From the NCBI GenBank assembly GCA_021202575.1, contig JAJQCU010000198.1, forward strand, positions 737 through 8,566: a stretch of DNA of 7,830 nucleotides. Reading direction: 5' to 3'. The stretch is from Lachnospiraceae bacterium. Its GTDB lineage: Bacteria; Bacillota; Clostridia; Lachnospirales; Lachnospiraceae. Below the pieces are notes generated by a model. That model was not told the origin of the DNA, searched no databases, and saw only the letters and a program-made list of their open reading frames with translations. The position numbers and the translations under genes are program-made. This document shows, piece by piece, positions 1 through 7,017 of this stretch. Within the stretch, counting starts at the first letter, position 1. Every line of letters starts with the position of its first letter.

Positions 1-270
1 GTCCAGAAACGCGCCGATCTTCCCGACCTGTACCACCTTCAGCCTGGCGACCTGGCCCAGGCAAAGCTTCGGCGTCAGGGTGGTGGCAATCTGCCGATCC
101 TGGCTGTCCTTGTAGACAAAAACCACCACCTCATCACCGGCCTGCTTTCCCTCCGGCACATATTTATTGGGAAGAAGCACCTCCTCCGTACCGTCCTCCT
201 CTGACAAATATACGCCAAAATCCACCCTGCGGGCGATTTTGAGCGTCTGCATTTCTCCTAAACGAATCAT
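1..270 (-). CDS. cvfB: CvfB/YitL-like S1 RNA-binding protein, N-terminal part (runs off window)
   Basis: Only the first 90 codons are in the window; the gene continues beyond position 1. The N-terminus (MIRLGEMQTLKIARRVDFG) and the pattern of an initial S1-like barrel (residues about 1-60, with VYLSEEDG and EVLLPNKYVP), followed by a second S1 repeat starting at GQVARLKVVQVGKIGAFLD, match the CvfB/YitL family. These are RNA-binding proteins with tandem S1 domains and a C-terminal winged helix, about 280 residues in total. In staphylococci CvfB affects virulence-factor expression; in clostridia the role is unknown and presumably involves RNA or ribosome binding in the cytoplasm. The ATG at 270 is preceded by AGGAG with 5 nt spacing. 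I see no promoter in the 77-nt gap after the thioesterase gene, so the two are probably co-transcribed. Family call fairly sure; biological role not. Confidence 0.85.
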   Translation of the reverse strand, partial: MIRLGEMQTLKIARRVDFGVYLSEEDGTEEVLLPNKYVPEGKQAGDEVVVFVYKDSQDRQIATTLTPKLCLGQVARLKVVQVGKIGAFLD

Positions 271-347
271 AATTACTCCTGTGTCAGTACCTGAGCGGCA
301 GGTTCTTCACGCCCGCGCCCATCCTCCGCTGTATTTCCGGCGGCCAT

Positions 348-1082
348 TCAGCTTCCGCTCCCGTCCGGAGCGGTCATGATGTGCATATTGATCAAACCTG
401 TTCCCTGCTCATTTTCCAGCTTCATCTGATACCCCTCCGCGGTTCTGAGCATCACCGGGTACACCAGATCGCCTTTGTGGGCCTGTCCCTTGTACTCGAT
501 CCAAAGCTCTCTTACCTGCGGGTACTCCCCCATCATTTCCAGCGCGTCCATGGCAATGGTCACATATCTGGCGTTATTCACATGACGGTTGGTATCCTGA
601 AAATCCGGCGTAATCTGTATGGGGGCCAGCCGTTCGCCGCCCTCCTCCATGACAAGCTTCCTGGCCGCGTACTCCATGGGAAGCCGCTCCTCCAGCGTAT
701 AAGCGGCCATCATCTCCTTCCCGGGTCTGACCGGCCTGAACCGCTCCGTATCCAGCAGCGACCATATGGAATTGGCCTGCACCAGCATCCGCCCCGCCTC
801 ATCCTTCATCAGGAAATTACGCATCCCCAGAAAGCCCTTAAACTCATAGGGAAAGGTACCGACCGTCACCCTCTCCCCGATGCCCGGCCTTCTCAGAATC
901 TGTATCTGCCAGAAGGACAAAATCCACGCGATCTTTCTCTCCGTCAGATAATCAAGTCCCACTCCCAGGCTTTCCGACTGAAAGATGGAACAGTCCTGAA
1001 AATAATCTACGATCTTCGGCACCGCCAGAAGACCGTCCTCATGCAGCTCACTATACCTGATCCGGCTCTCAAACTGATACAT
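348..1082 (-). CDS. acyl-ACP thioesterase (FatA/FatB-like, double hotdog)
   Basis: A 244-residue protein, normal length for bacterial acyl-ACP thioesterases. It would hydrolyse acyl-ACP to release free fatty acid in the cytoplasm, ending or diverting fatty acid synthesis. The first hotdog covers roughly residues 1-130 (FESRIRYSELHEDGLL, VPKIVDYFQDCS, W53/W58 region, and SIWSLLD near 105-111). The second covers about 150-244 and has the family motif DTNRHVNNARY at 163-173, giving D163, N165 and H167 as the catalytic Asp/Asn/His known from plant FatB enzymes. The residue 34 positions after that His, normally Glu, is Gln (Q201), and the neighbouring plant Cys position is Ala202. The start at 1082 has GGAAGGGAG upstream. 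A good promoter lies at 1121-1149 and cvfB follows. Chain-length preference cannot be read from sequence. Confidence 0.92.
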   Translation of the reverse strand: MYQFESRIRYSELHEDGLLAVPKIVDYFQDCSIFQSESLGVGLDYLTERKIAWILSFWQIQILRRPGIGERVTVGTFPYEFKGFLGMRNFLMKDEAGRMLVQANSIWSLLDTERFRPVRPGKEMMAAYTLEERLPMEYAARKLVMEEGGERLAPIQITPDFQDTNRHVNNARYVTIAMDALEMMGEYPQVRELWIEYKGQAHKGDLVYPVMLRTAEGYQMKLENEQGTGLINMHIMTAPDGSGS

Positions 1083-1120
1083 GTATCTCCCTTCCTTCTT
1101 TTTTTTGCGCCCTGCCGACT

Positions 1121-1149
1121 ATTATAACCTCCCGGTCTCAAAAACTCAA
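1121..1149 (-). promoter_or_regulatory. sigma-A-type promoter of the thioesterase gene
   Basis: On the minus strand TTGAGT (1144-1149) and a perfect TATAAT (1121-1126) are separated by 17 nt. They lie 39 nt upstream of the thioesterase ATG and downstream of the tRNA-Gln terminator, so the thioesterase-cvfB pair probably starts its own transcript here. Confidence 0.8.
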
Positions 1150-1163
1150 TACCGTTTCCGAAA

Positions 1164-1181
1164 TTGTTACAATTTTGTTAC
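1164..1181 (-). repeat. 11-bp-period direct repeat upstream of the thioesterase promoter
   Basis: The heptamer GTAACAA (minus strand) occurs at 1164-1170 and 1175-1181, exactly 11 bp apart. It lies 15-32 bp upstream of the -35 hexamer. The spacing would place both copies on one face of the helix, as in tandem activator or repressor sites. It does not resemble the FapR palindrome that controls lipid genes in bacilli. Function is a guess. Confidence 0.35.
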
Positions 1182-1211
1182 GTCTTCAGAAGAATCCTTT
1201 CTTTTAGGCGC

Positions 1212-1241
1212 AAAAACACCCCGGAGGATTTCCTCCGGGGT
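1212..1241 (-). terminator. Rho-independent terminator after tRNA-Gln
   Basis: On the minus strand ACCCCGGAGG (1232-1241) pairs with CCTCCGGGGT (1218-1227) across a 4-nt loop, and the stem is followed by G and five T residues (1212-1216). The GC-rich 10-bp stem begins 9 nt after the tRNA 3' end, in the right place to end the tRNA transcript before the thioesterase promoter. Confidence 0.9.
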
Positions 1242-1249
1242 CCTTTTCG

Positions 1250-1322
1250 CAGCGCTACCAGGATTCGAACCTGGAAAATGACGGAGTCAGAGTCCGTTGC
1301 CTTACCGTTTGGCGATAGCGCT
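1250..1322 (-). tRNA. trnQ: tRNA-Gln (anticodon CUG)
   Basis: A 73-nt cloverleaf. The acceptor stem AGCGCTA pairs with TAGCGCT over all 7 bp and leaves G as discriminator. The D arm is GCC/GGC with GG in the loop. The anticodon stem ACGGA/TCCGT encloses the loop CTCTGAC, which gives anticodon CTG. The T arm is CCAGG-TTCGAAT-CCTGG. The body closely resembles bacterial tRNA-Gln, including the D-arm and anticodon stem. CCA is not encoded (CGA follows), so it must be added by nucleotidyltransferase. The variable loop (CATTTT) has 6 nt where 5 is usual. Clostridia usually charge this tRNA through Glu-tRNA(Gln) amidation by GatCAB. Own promoter and own terminator flank it. Confidence 0.96.
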
Positions 1323-1357
1323 ATCTGATAAGCGCCGTTCCACGTGGCGCATAAATC

Positions 1358-1385
1358 ATTATACACATTTTGAAGGATTATGCAA
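1358..1385 (-). promoter_or_regulatory. promoter of tRNA-Gln
   Basis: On the minus strand TTGCAT (1380-1385) and a perfect TATAAT (1358-1363) have a 16-nt spacer. Start of transcription is expected near 1351, about 30 nt before the mature tRNA. The leader contains a small hairpin (GCGCC 1346-1350 with GGCGC 1332-1336) just before the RNase P cleavage site. Confidence 0.82.
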
Positions 1386-1426
1386 GCACTTTTTGAAAAT
1401 TTCCAAAATTTCCCGGTAAAAATCCG

Positions 1427-2251
<825 letters not shown>

Positions 2252-2283
2252 CTATGTATTGCTCTCCTTTTCTTCATGACTGG

Positions 2284-3720
2284 TCATACATATATTCCCT
2301 TCGTGTTCCCACCGTCCGAAATTCTCTCATTCAGCCACTGGTCCAGCAGAGCGCCAGTCATATTAAAATTCTCCGTTGGGTTCACGGGCGAGAAGCTGCC
2401 TCCATCAGGAAAGCCGATATACTGAACCTCTCCTCTGACCAACGGCCTGCAGTCCAGGTCAGCGATAATCATCCGCACAGAATCCGCATTGGCCTGTGCC
2501 GCGAAATCATCCTCCCCGGTCAGTTTTTTATCGCCCGGGAGCATATAAGCGCGGTCCATGTCATAGAAGCTGAGAACCCGGATATTGCTCTGCCCTTGCG
2601 CAAGTAAACTTTCGCGGACCGCGTTGGCGATAAACTGCTCTCCCACGATAAGGATTTCCGGGGTTGCGGATGTCTCTGCTGATGCTGTTGCACAGGCTGT
2701 GGCGTTGACTGCTGCACCACTCTGGCCGGATTCCCTGAATGCAGCCGTATTTTTTGCAGACAAATCCGGCCATGTATCAGGCACCTCCTGCTCTTCGTCC
2801 CACGCTTGGTTTTCCCCATTTTTTGCATAAAATTCCGCGTTTTTGTATTTATTTAATTCTGCTGTAAGCTTCTCCGCGTTTTTCCTTCCGAACGGAGCCC
2901 CGGCCAAGAAAGGAATGCCGAATTCGCTCTCCATAAAACGTGCCAGCTTCAGCCCCGCCTCGCTGACAACCACGTTCACCTGCGCCGCGGCTGCCTTCTT
3001 CAAATTCTCCGTCGTCTCTTTCGTGCCCCAGTGAGAAATCACCCGCCAGCCCGCATCAGCTATCATTTCATCCACAGACGCAACCGTTTCCGCAGTCCAG
3101 TCAATCGTGTTAGCTCCCAGAAGATTGACCGTTCCGGGGATCGTCTCCTGCGGCGTCAGCAAAATCCTCCCCAGGGTCTCCAGCGTAGTCCCGATACCAT
3201 ACAGATAATCCTTATCCCCGTCAATTTTCACCTCCGCGGCCGGCAGGCCGCTCTGTTTTGTGATTTTCTCCGCGGCATATTCCAGGTCGGAGTTAATCAT
3301 AGAGGCGGATGGTGCGCAGCAGAGCAGTACAAAATTGGGCACATACTGCTCCATCCCTCTCTCAAAGGTCTGCATGACTTTATTCTCCGTACCGGTGATA
3401 ATATCCTCATTGCGGATGTCCGAATTCATCACGCGCACGCTGCGCATCGCGGCCGCCCGGTCAAAGCCGCCCGGGCCATGCGTCTCTCTTTCCGCCCGCG
3501 TTGCAAAAGGACGTCCGCCATCCGGACCCAGGCCATGGCCCTCCGGCCTTCCTCCACGGCCACCGCGGCCACCCTGTGGATTCCCGCCTTGTCCCATGCG
3601 GATCGGTTTATACCGGCTCGGATCATCGATAATCCCGAACCCCTCTGTCTCATTCAGCACCGCCTCAAAGCCCAGCACATCCGACAGGCAGGGCGGTATT
3701 ACCTTCCATAATCTTTTCAT
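2284..3720 (-). CDS. divergent nitrogenase component 1-like protein (NifD/NifK superfamily)
   Basis: A 478-residue protein of the component-1 superfamily, the partner that accepts electrons from a NifH-type protein. Seen: the N-terminal family start LWKVIPPCLSDV (4-15); a Gly/Arg/His-rich insert at about 43-85 (GGRGGRGGRPEGHG); the D-x-I-I-T-G-T-E-N-K block at 105-114, like the DvifGg-eKL motif; VLLCCAPSASMINSD at 131-145, matching the conserved third cluster cysteine (C134/C135); YGIGTTLETLGRIL at 174-187; and a C-terminal Rossmann unit with EILIVGEQFIANAV (355-368). The two earlier family cysteines are absent: LGFE and DPSRY stand where SGAC and SGC usually occur. Other cysteines are C11, C343 and C424. 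A Gln/Ala/Ser/Thr-rich linker spans about 301-353. ATG at 3720 has AGGAG 9 nt upstream, overlapping the stop of the preceding gene. Function unknown; a scaffold role is also possible. Confidence 0.8.
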   Translation of the reverse strand: MKRLWKVIPPCLSDVLGFEAVLNETEGFGIIDDPSRYKPIRMGQGGNPQGGRGGRGGRPEGHGLGPDGGRPFATRAERETHGPGGFDRAAAMRSVRVMNSDIRNEDIITGTENKVMQTFERGMEQYVPNFVLLCCAPSASMINSDLEYAAEKITKQSGLPAAEVKIDGDKDYLYGIGTTLETLGRILLTPQETIPGTVNLLGANTIDWTAETVASVDEMIADAGWRVISHWGTKETTENLKKAAAAQVNVVVSEAGLKLARFMESEFGIPFLAGAPFGRKNAEKLTAELNKYKNAEFYAKNGENQAWDEEQEVPDTWPDLSAKNTAAFRESGQSGAAVNATACATASAETSATPEILIVGEQFIANAVRESLLAQGQSNIRVLSFYDMDRAYMLPGDKKLTGEDDFAAQANADSVRMIIADLDCRPLVRGEVQYIGFPDGGSFSPVNPTENFNMTGALLDQWLNERISDGGNTKGIYV

Positions 3721-3732
3721 ATCACCAATCTC

Positions 3733-4251
3733 CTACTCATGATCCCCGAACTCCAGGTGTGAATCCTCCCACAGCCTCACATCTATATCATACTCCCTTT
3801 TCAGTCTCCCGACAATCAGATCCCCGTCCGTGGACAGAATCACCCACTGACAGCCATAGGTCAGCACGAAATGCTTTGTCCCCCGCTCCCTGGAGAGTTC
3901 CACAATGGCGTCCACGATCTGATTTAAGTACCGCCCGCTGGAAAAATCGCTCATGGACGGGCACAGTATCGCCGCCTTCCCCTCCTGCATCATTTCCCCG
4001 ATCCGCATATAGGGCTTATGCCGGATACAGTTTAACGAACCCACAAAGACCAGAATGGCAGCCTCGTCGCCGCCCAGGCGCTCCGTGAGCATCTGGCCCG
4101 GAGCGCCTCCATGGCCATGGGGGCCGCCACCGCCGTGGCCTCCACGGTCGCCGCGGTCTTCACTTCCTCCATGTTCTCCATGACCGCCACGATCATCTCT
4201 GTCCCGCTTTTTCTCTCTGCTCTCTTCTCCCATATTCCCGTAATTCTCCAC
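3733..4251 (-). CDS. short component 1-like protein with His/Gly-rich N-terminal tail
   Basis: A 172-residue protein, first gene of the operon, ending 12 nt before the NifD-like gene. Residues 1-53 are charged and low-complexity, rich in Gly, Arg, Asp and His (H24, H27, H39, H45, H47), like metal-binding tails of nickel or zinc chaperones. Residues about 63-166 look like one Rossmann-type subdomain of component 1: VGSLNC (C75), GKAAILCPSMSDFSSGRYL (C97 inside a variant of the DvifGg-kL motif), and HFVLTYGCQWVILSTDGDLI (C134 at the conserved third cluster-cysteine site). It lacks the two further Rossmann domains of a roughly 450-residue subunit. Start chosen as GTG at 4251 because of AGGAGG 4 nt upstream; an in-frame ATG at 4233 has only a weak site. 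The clean stop and the next gene's binding site suggest a real short protein rather than a frameshift. Function unknown; likely partner of the NifD-like protein. Confidence 0.72.
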   Translation of the reverse strand: MENYGNMGEESREKKRDRDDRGGHGEHGGSEDRGDRGGHGGGGPHGHGGAPGQMLTERLGGDEAAILVFVGSLNCIRHKPYMRIGEMMQEGKAAILCPSMSDFSSGRYLNQIVDAIVELSRERGTKHFVLTYGCQWVILSTDGDLIVGRLKREYDIDVRLWEDSHLEFGDHE

Positions 4252-4264
4252 TTTCCCTCCTATA

Positions 4265-4294
4265 CGCAGAGCCAGGATTTCTCCTGGCTCTACG
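4265..4294 (-). promoter_or_regulatory. hairpin in the 5' leader of the nitrogenase-like operon
   Basis: On the minus strand AGAGCCAGGA (4282-4291) pairs with TCCTGGCTCT (4268-4277) across a GAAA loop, a GNRA-type tetraloop. Two more G-C pairs sit below a single mismatch. The stem ends about 5 nt before the AGGAGG of the first gene. No T-run follows, so it is not an intrinsic terminator. It may stabilise the mRNA or control access to the ribosome binding site. I do not recognise a known riboswitch in the roughly 110-nt leader. Confidence 0.65.
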
Positions 4295-4313
4295 CTGCTC
4301 TCATAAAATCTTT

Positions 4314-4331
4314 TGCTACAAGTTCGCTACA
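4314..4331 (-). repeat. 11-bp-period direct repeat in the operon leader
   Basis: TGTAGC on the minus strand occurs at 4315-4320 and 4326-4331, exactly 11 bp apart, with similar flanks (GAA and AAA follow). It lies about 40 bp downstream of the -10 element, where a repressor could block elongation. It may be chance; regulator unknown. Confidence 0.3.
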
Positions 4332-4369
4332 CGGATTCTGTCTGGTTATAAAAATCTAACATTTCATAC

Positions 4370-4399
4370 ATCCTACCATGATTCCACAAGATCTGTCAA
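4370..4399 (-). promoter_or_regulatory. promoter of the nitrogenase-like operon
   Basis: A perfect TTGACA (4394-4399) and TAGGAT (4370-4375) on the minus strand are 18 nt apart, beginning 7 nt after the stop codon of the upstream PEP/pyruvate-binding gene. The predicted start near 4363 gives a leader of about 110 nt before the GTG at 4251. The non-consensus -10 and long spacer fit a regulated promoter. Confidence 0.65.
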
Positions 4400-4405
4400 C
4401 GGCTT

Positions 4406-6991
4406 TTACTCTGAACGCACCCCTTTTGATGTGATTCCGCAAAGCGTCCTGCCGCTCTTCACGTCATTCCAGTAGTACAGCCCCTCCGGCTCCGTCACCC
4501 GAAACATCTCAAACAGAGATTCAAACTCCGGGCAGATCTCCTCAAACATATTGGGCAGATCCTTGAAAAAATCCTCCCGATAGGCCAGGGTTCTCTTATC
4601 GTTCCAGACGGCGCTGTAAAAAATATCCGCCTCCACCAGATCCTGGAACATATGGCTGCCGTAGCTCAGCTCCGGCATATATCCCGCCCGGCTGTCGGAA
4701 ATCTCACAGATACCGGCAAAGCCGGATATGGCCGCAAAGGTCACCGGCACGCCCAGCTCCGGGGAGGAGGTGCCCACCCGTCCGGGTGTCATCAGAATGG
4801 GATGCCTTCCCTGCTTCTGATAATACAGGTTGATCTGGCGCACGGCCTCAGCCACCTTGGTCTTCTTATTATAAGGATAATTGTAATAACCGATGGGATC
4901 AATCTGGACAACCGCGTCGATTTTTAATTCCTTCGCGTTTCCCATGGAAGAATCCTTTAGAGAAAAGAAAATATCCTCCGGGGGCAGCGCGGGAATCGGC
5001 ACCTGCCCGCCCTGCGTCCCCGTATACAGGGAACGGCACTGCAGAAGATTCACCACAAAATCACCGTTCTCGTCCAGATTAACCGTATATTCAATGTCCA
5101 CCGGATTCTCATAGACCTCATCCAGCACCTTCAGCATTCTCTGCATAAAGGCGGTGAACTTCTCGTTGCTCAATAATTTCTGGCAGTTGACAAACCACAC
5201 CTGTCGCCACCGGTTCATCCGCTCCAGGGCGTTTTCCGCCTCGTAATCCCGCTCCATCACCGCCTTTTTGTACCACATGGGCAGGTCGTTCATCACAGAA
5301 TCAAAGGTCAGGGTTTTGATCTGATTTTCCGAAATATCCAGCACGTCAATATTTCTCTGGGAATACCGATGCTTATCCGCCACAGAGCTGTACAGGGAAA
5401 CCGCCGGGCGGTCCAGGCTTGCCAGCCTGGGATAATCGTTTTCCGGCCGGTCCACCGCCCGGGTGCCCAGGCCCGCCACAATACGCAGAAGTCCCGCCGC
5501 CGGATCCATATCCCGGCTGGTACGGTACACGCTGTAGCTGTAGCCCACCCCCGCGGCCGCCGGGAAGAAAAGCTTTCCCCAGAAAGCGCCGGAAACCCGC
5601 TGCACCAGGATGGCCATCTGCTCATCCTGATTGTCCAGCCCCCGCTGCCTGCGGTATTCCAGGGCGGAGATATCCATGGTGCTGGCGTATACCCTGCGCA
5701 CCGCGTTCTCAAAGGCGGTCAGACGCTCCTCGGGACTGCCCTGATTGACGCAGAATACCGATTCATATTTCCCCGCGAAGGCGTTATTGAAGCCGTCCTC
5801 CAGGAAGCTGGAGGAGCGCACAATGATGGGAGAGGCGCCGAAATATTCCAGCATGGTGCGGAATTTCTCCCGGATATCGTCCGGGAAGGTGCCCGACAGA
5901 AGAGCCTTCTGCAGATTTTCCGCCTCGGAAAAATATCCCTCTTTGGTCCGCTGCGCCAGCCGGATATCCCAGCAGTTGTTCATCACAATAAAGGTGTAAA
6001 AAACATCTGAGCCGATGTAGTAAGAATCATGGGGCTCCGTATACATTGCGTACTCCGGCAGCCGCTTCTCCACAATCCGCCTGGCTAACAGCATGCCGCA
6101 GGCCTTGCCCCCGATGGAGCCGCTGCCCACCATCCGGTCCCGCAGCACGAAATAATCCTTCGGCTCAAAATATTCCCGGATCCGCTCATGAAGCCGCTTG
6201 TCCTTCGTCATGGTGCTCTCAATGATCAGATTCTCCGTCTCCTCACTGAAATTTCCCCGCTGATATTCCAGCCTCGCCAGGGCGAAAAAGCGATCGTGGC
6301 TGTCCAAATTCTGATCCTGGCTTTTGGCGTTCACCTCCTCCATAATCCGATAATACCGGCTCATGGGAACGCCGCCTCCCAAAGCGACACAGCTGTCATC
6401 CTCCATGGAACAGGCATGAGGGAGAAACATCTCGGGCAGATACCGGTTCCATACCTTCAGAGGATGGACATAGAGCCGGTCCGCGCTGTGGACGTCCAGC
6501 AAAAGCTGGGTGGTGTCCCGGATTTTGGCCACCGCGCTGTAGGAATGCCGCCCCCGCAGCAGCGGGAAATAGGCCACCGTATCCAGTTCAAACAGGAAGG
6601 GACAGGTCAGCCGGAAAAAATTGCCCATCATCAGGTCCGTATACCACACCGACTGTAAGGAAGACAAGCTGTCAAAGACATAAAACGCGTCATAGCCCTC
6701 CTCAGCAATACGGTTGTGAATCTCCACGGTAAAGGTCTCAAAGCCCTGGTCCGGGTCAAACTCACAGATTTTCAGCCCCGGCTGAGGCTCCAGCAACGGC
6801 TCATGACTGGCAAACCGCATATAAATCAGGTTCCTTCCGTCCGCGATGGCCTGCTTCACAAACCGCTCCATGAAGTATTTAAAATCCTCCAGCCGGGTCA
6901 CCTGCCACACCACGTTATCTCCCAGCCGGATATTGTCCAGCGCCTCATCCAGGCCTTTATGTCCGCTCAATATTCTCTCAAATGCCGCCAT
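4406..6991 (-). CDS. KaiC-like domain fused to PEP/pyruvate (PPDK-N type) ATP-binding domain
   Basis: An 861-residue protein. Residues about 1-200 resemble KaiC/RAD55-type RecA folds: a GLDEAL start, FKYFMERFVKQAIADGRNLIY, and YVFDSLSSL near 104-112 at the Walker B position. Where the Walker A loop should be there is RLGDNVVWQV, with no GKT/S, so this domain probably cannot bind ATP normally. The middle carries the PEP synthase/PPDK N-terminal ATP-grasp signature: GSIGGKACGM at 291-300 and PIIVRSSSFLEDG at 388-400. A C-terminal block, TPGRVGTSSPELGVPV at about 735-750 followed by YMPELSYGSHMFQDLVEADI, occurs in PPDK-related proteins of unknown function. I see no swivelling phosphohistidine domain and no PEP-binding barrel, so it is not a complete dikinase. 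ATG 6991 is preferred (AAGGA 7 nt upstream) over ATG 7066, which adds 25 basic residues and lies in a hairpin. Substrate unknown. Confidence 0.85.
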   Translation of the reverse strand: MAAFERILSGHKGLDEALDNIRLGDNVVWQVTRLEDFKYFMERFVKQAIADGRNLIYMRFASHEPLLEPQPGLKICEFDPDQGFETFTVEIHNRIAEEGYDAFYVFDSLSSLQSVWYTDLMMGNFFRLTCPFLFELDTVAYFPLLRGRHSYSAVAKIRDTTQLLLDVHSADRLYVHPLKVWNRYLPEMFLPHACSMEDDSCVALGGGVPMSRYYRIMEEVNAKSQDQNLDSHDRFFALARLEYQRGNFSEETENLIIESTMTKDKRLHERIREYFEPKDYFVLRDRMVGSGSIGGKACGMLLARRIVEKRLPEYAMYTEPHDSYYIGSDVFYTFIVMNNCWDIRLAQRTKEGYFSEAENLQKALLSGTFPDDIREKFRTMLEYFGASPIIVRSSSFLEDGFNNAFAGKYESVFCVNQGSPEERLTAFENAVRRVYASTMDISALEYRRQRGLDNQDEQMAILVQRVSGAFWGKLFFPAAAGVGYSYSVYRTSRDMDPAAGLLRIVAGLGTRAVDRPENDYPRLASLDRPAVSLYSSVADKHRYSQRNIDVLDISENQIKTLTFDSVMNDLPMWYKKAVMERDYEAENALERMNRWRQVWFVNCQKLLSNEKFTAFMQRMLKVLDEVYENPVDIEYTVNLDENGDFVVNLLQCRSLYTGTQGGQVPIPALPPEDIFFSLKDSSMGNAKELKIDAVVQIDPIGYYNYPYNKKTKVAEAVRQINLYYQKQGRHPILMTPGRVGTSSPELGVPVTFAAISGFAGICEISDSRAGYMPELSYGSHMFQDLVEADIFYSAVWNDKRTLAYREDFFKDLPNMFEEICPEFESLFEMFRVTEPEGLYYWNDVKSGRTLCGITSKGVRSE

Positions 6992-7017
6992 AATCTGTTC
7001 CTTTCTCCGGATAGCAC

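Noticed and set aside
381..1127. A 248-residue open frame on the plus strand
   Set aside because: It is the antisense of the thioesterase gene, has no ribosome binding site, and the minus-strand frame shows clear family motifs.
1332..1350. GCGCC/GGCGC hairpin with CACGTG in the tRNA leader as a regulatory site
   Set aside because: Five pairs with a 9-nt loop in a tRNA precursor leader is not enough to claim a function.
1386..1426. AT-rich repeats after nifH considered as a terminator
   Set aside because: The AAATTT repeats form only weak A-T pairs and no GC stem is followed by a T-run.
3031..3711. A 226-residue plus-strand open frame, and another of 160 residues overlapping it
   Set aside because: They mirror the NifD-like gene; composition is rich in Arg, His, Pro and Ser as in typical shadow frames, and no domain is seen.
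5369..6010. Plus-strand frame of 213 residues opposite the PEP/pyruvate-binding gene
   Set aside because: Antisense to well-supported ATP-binding motifs, with no initiation signals.
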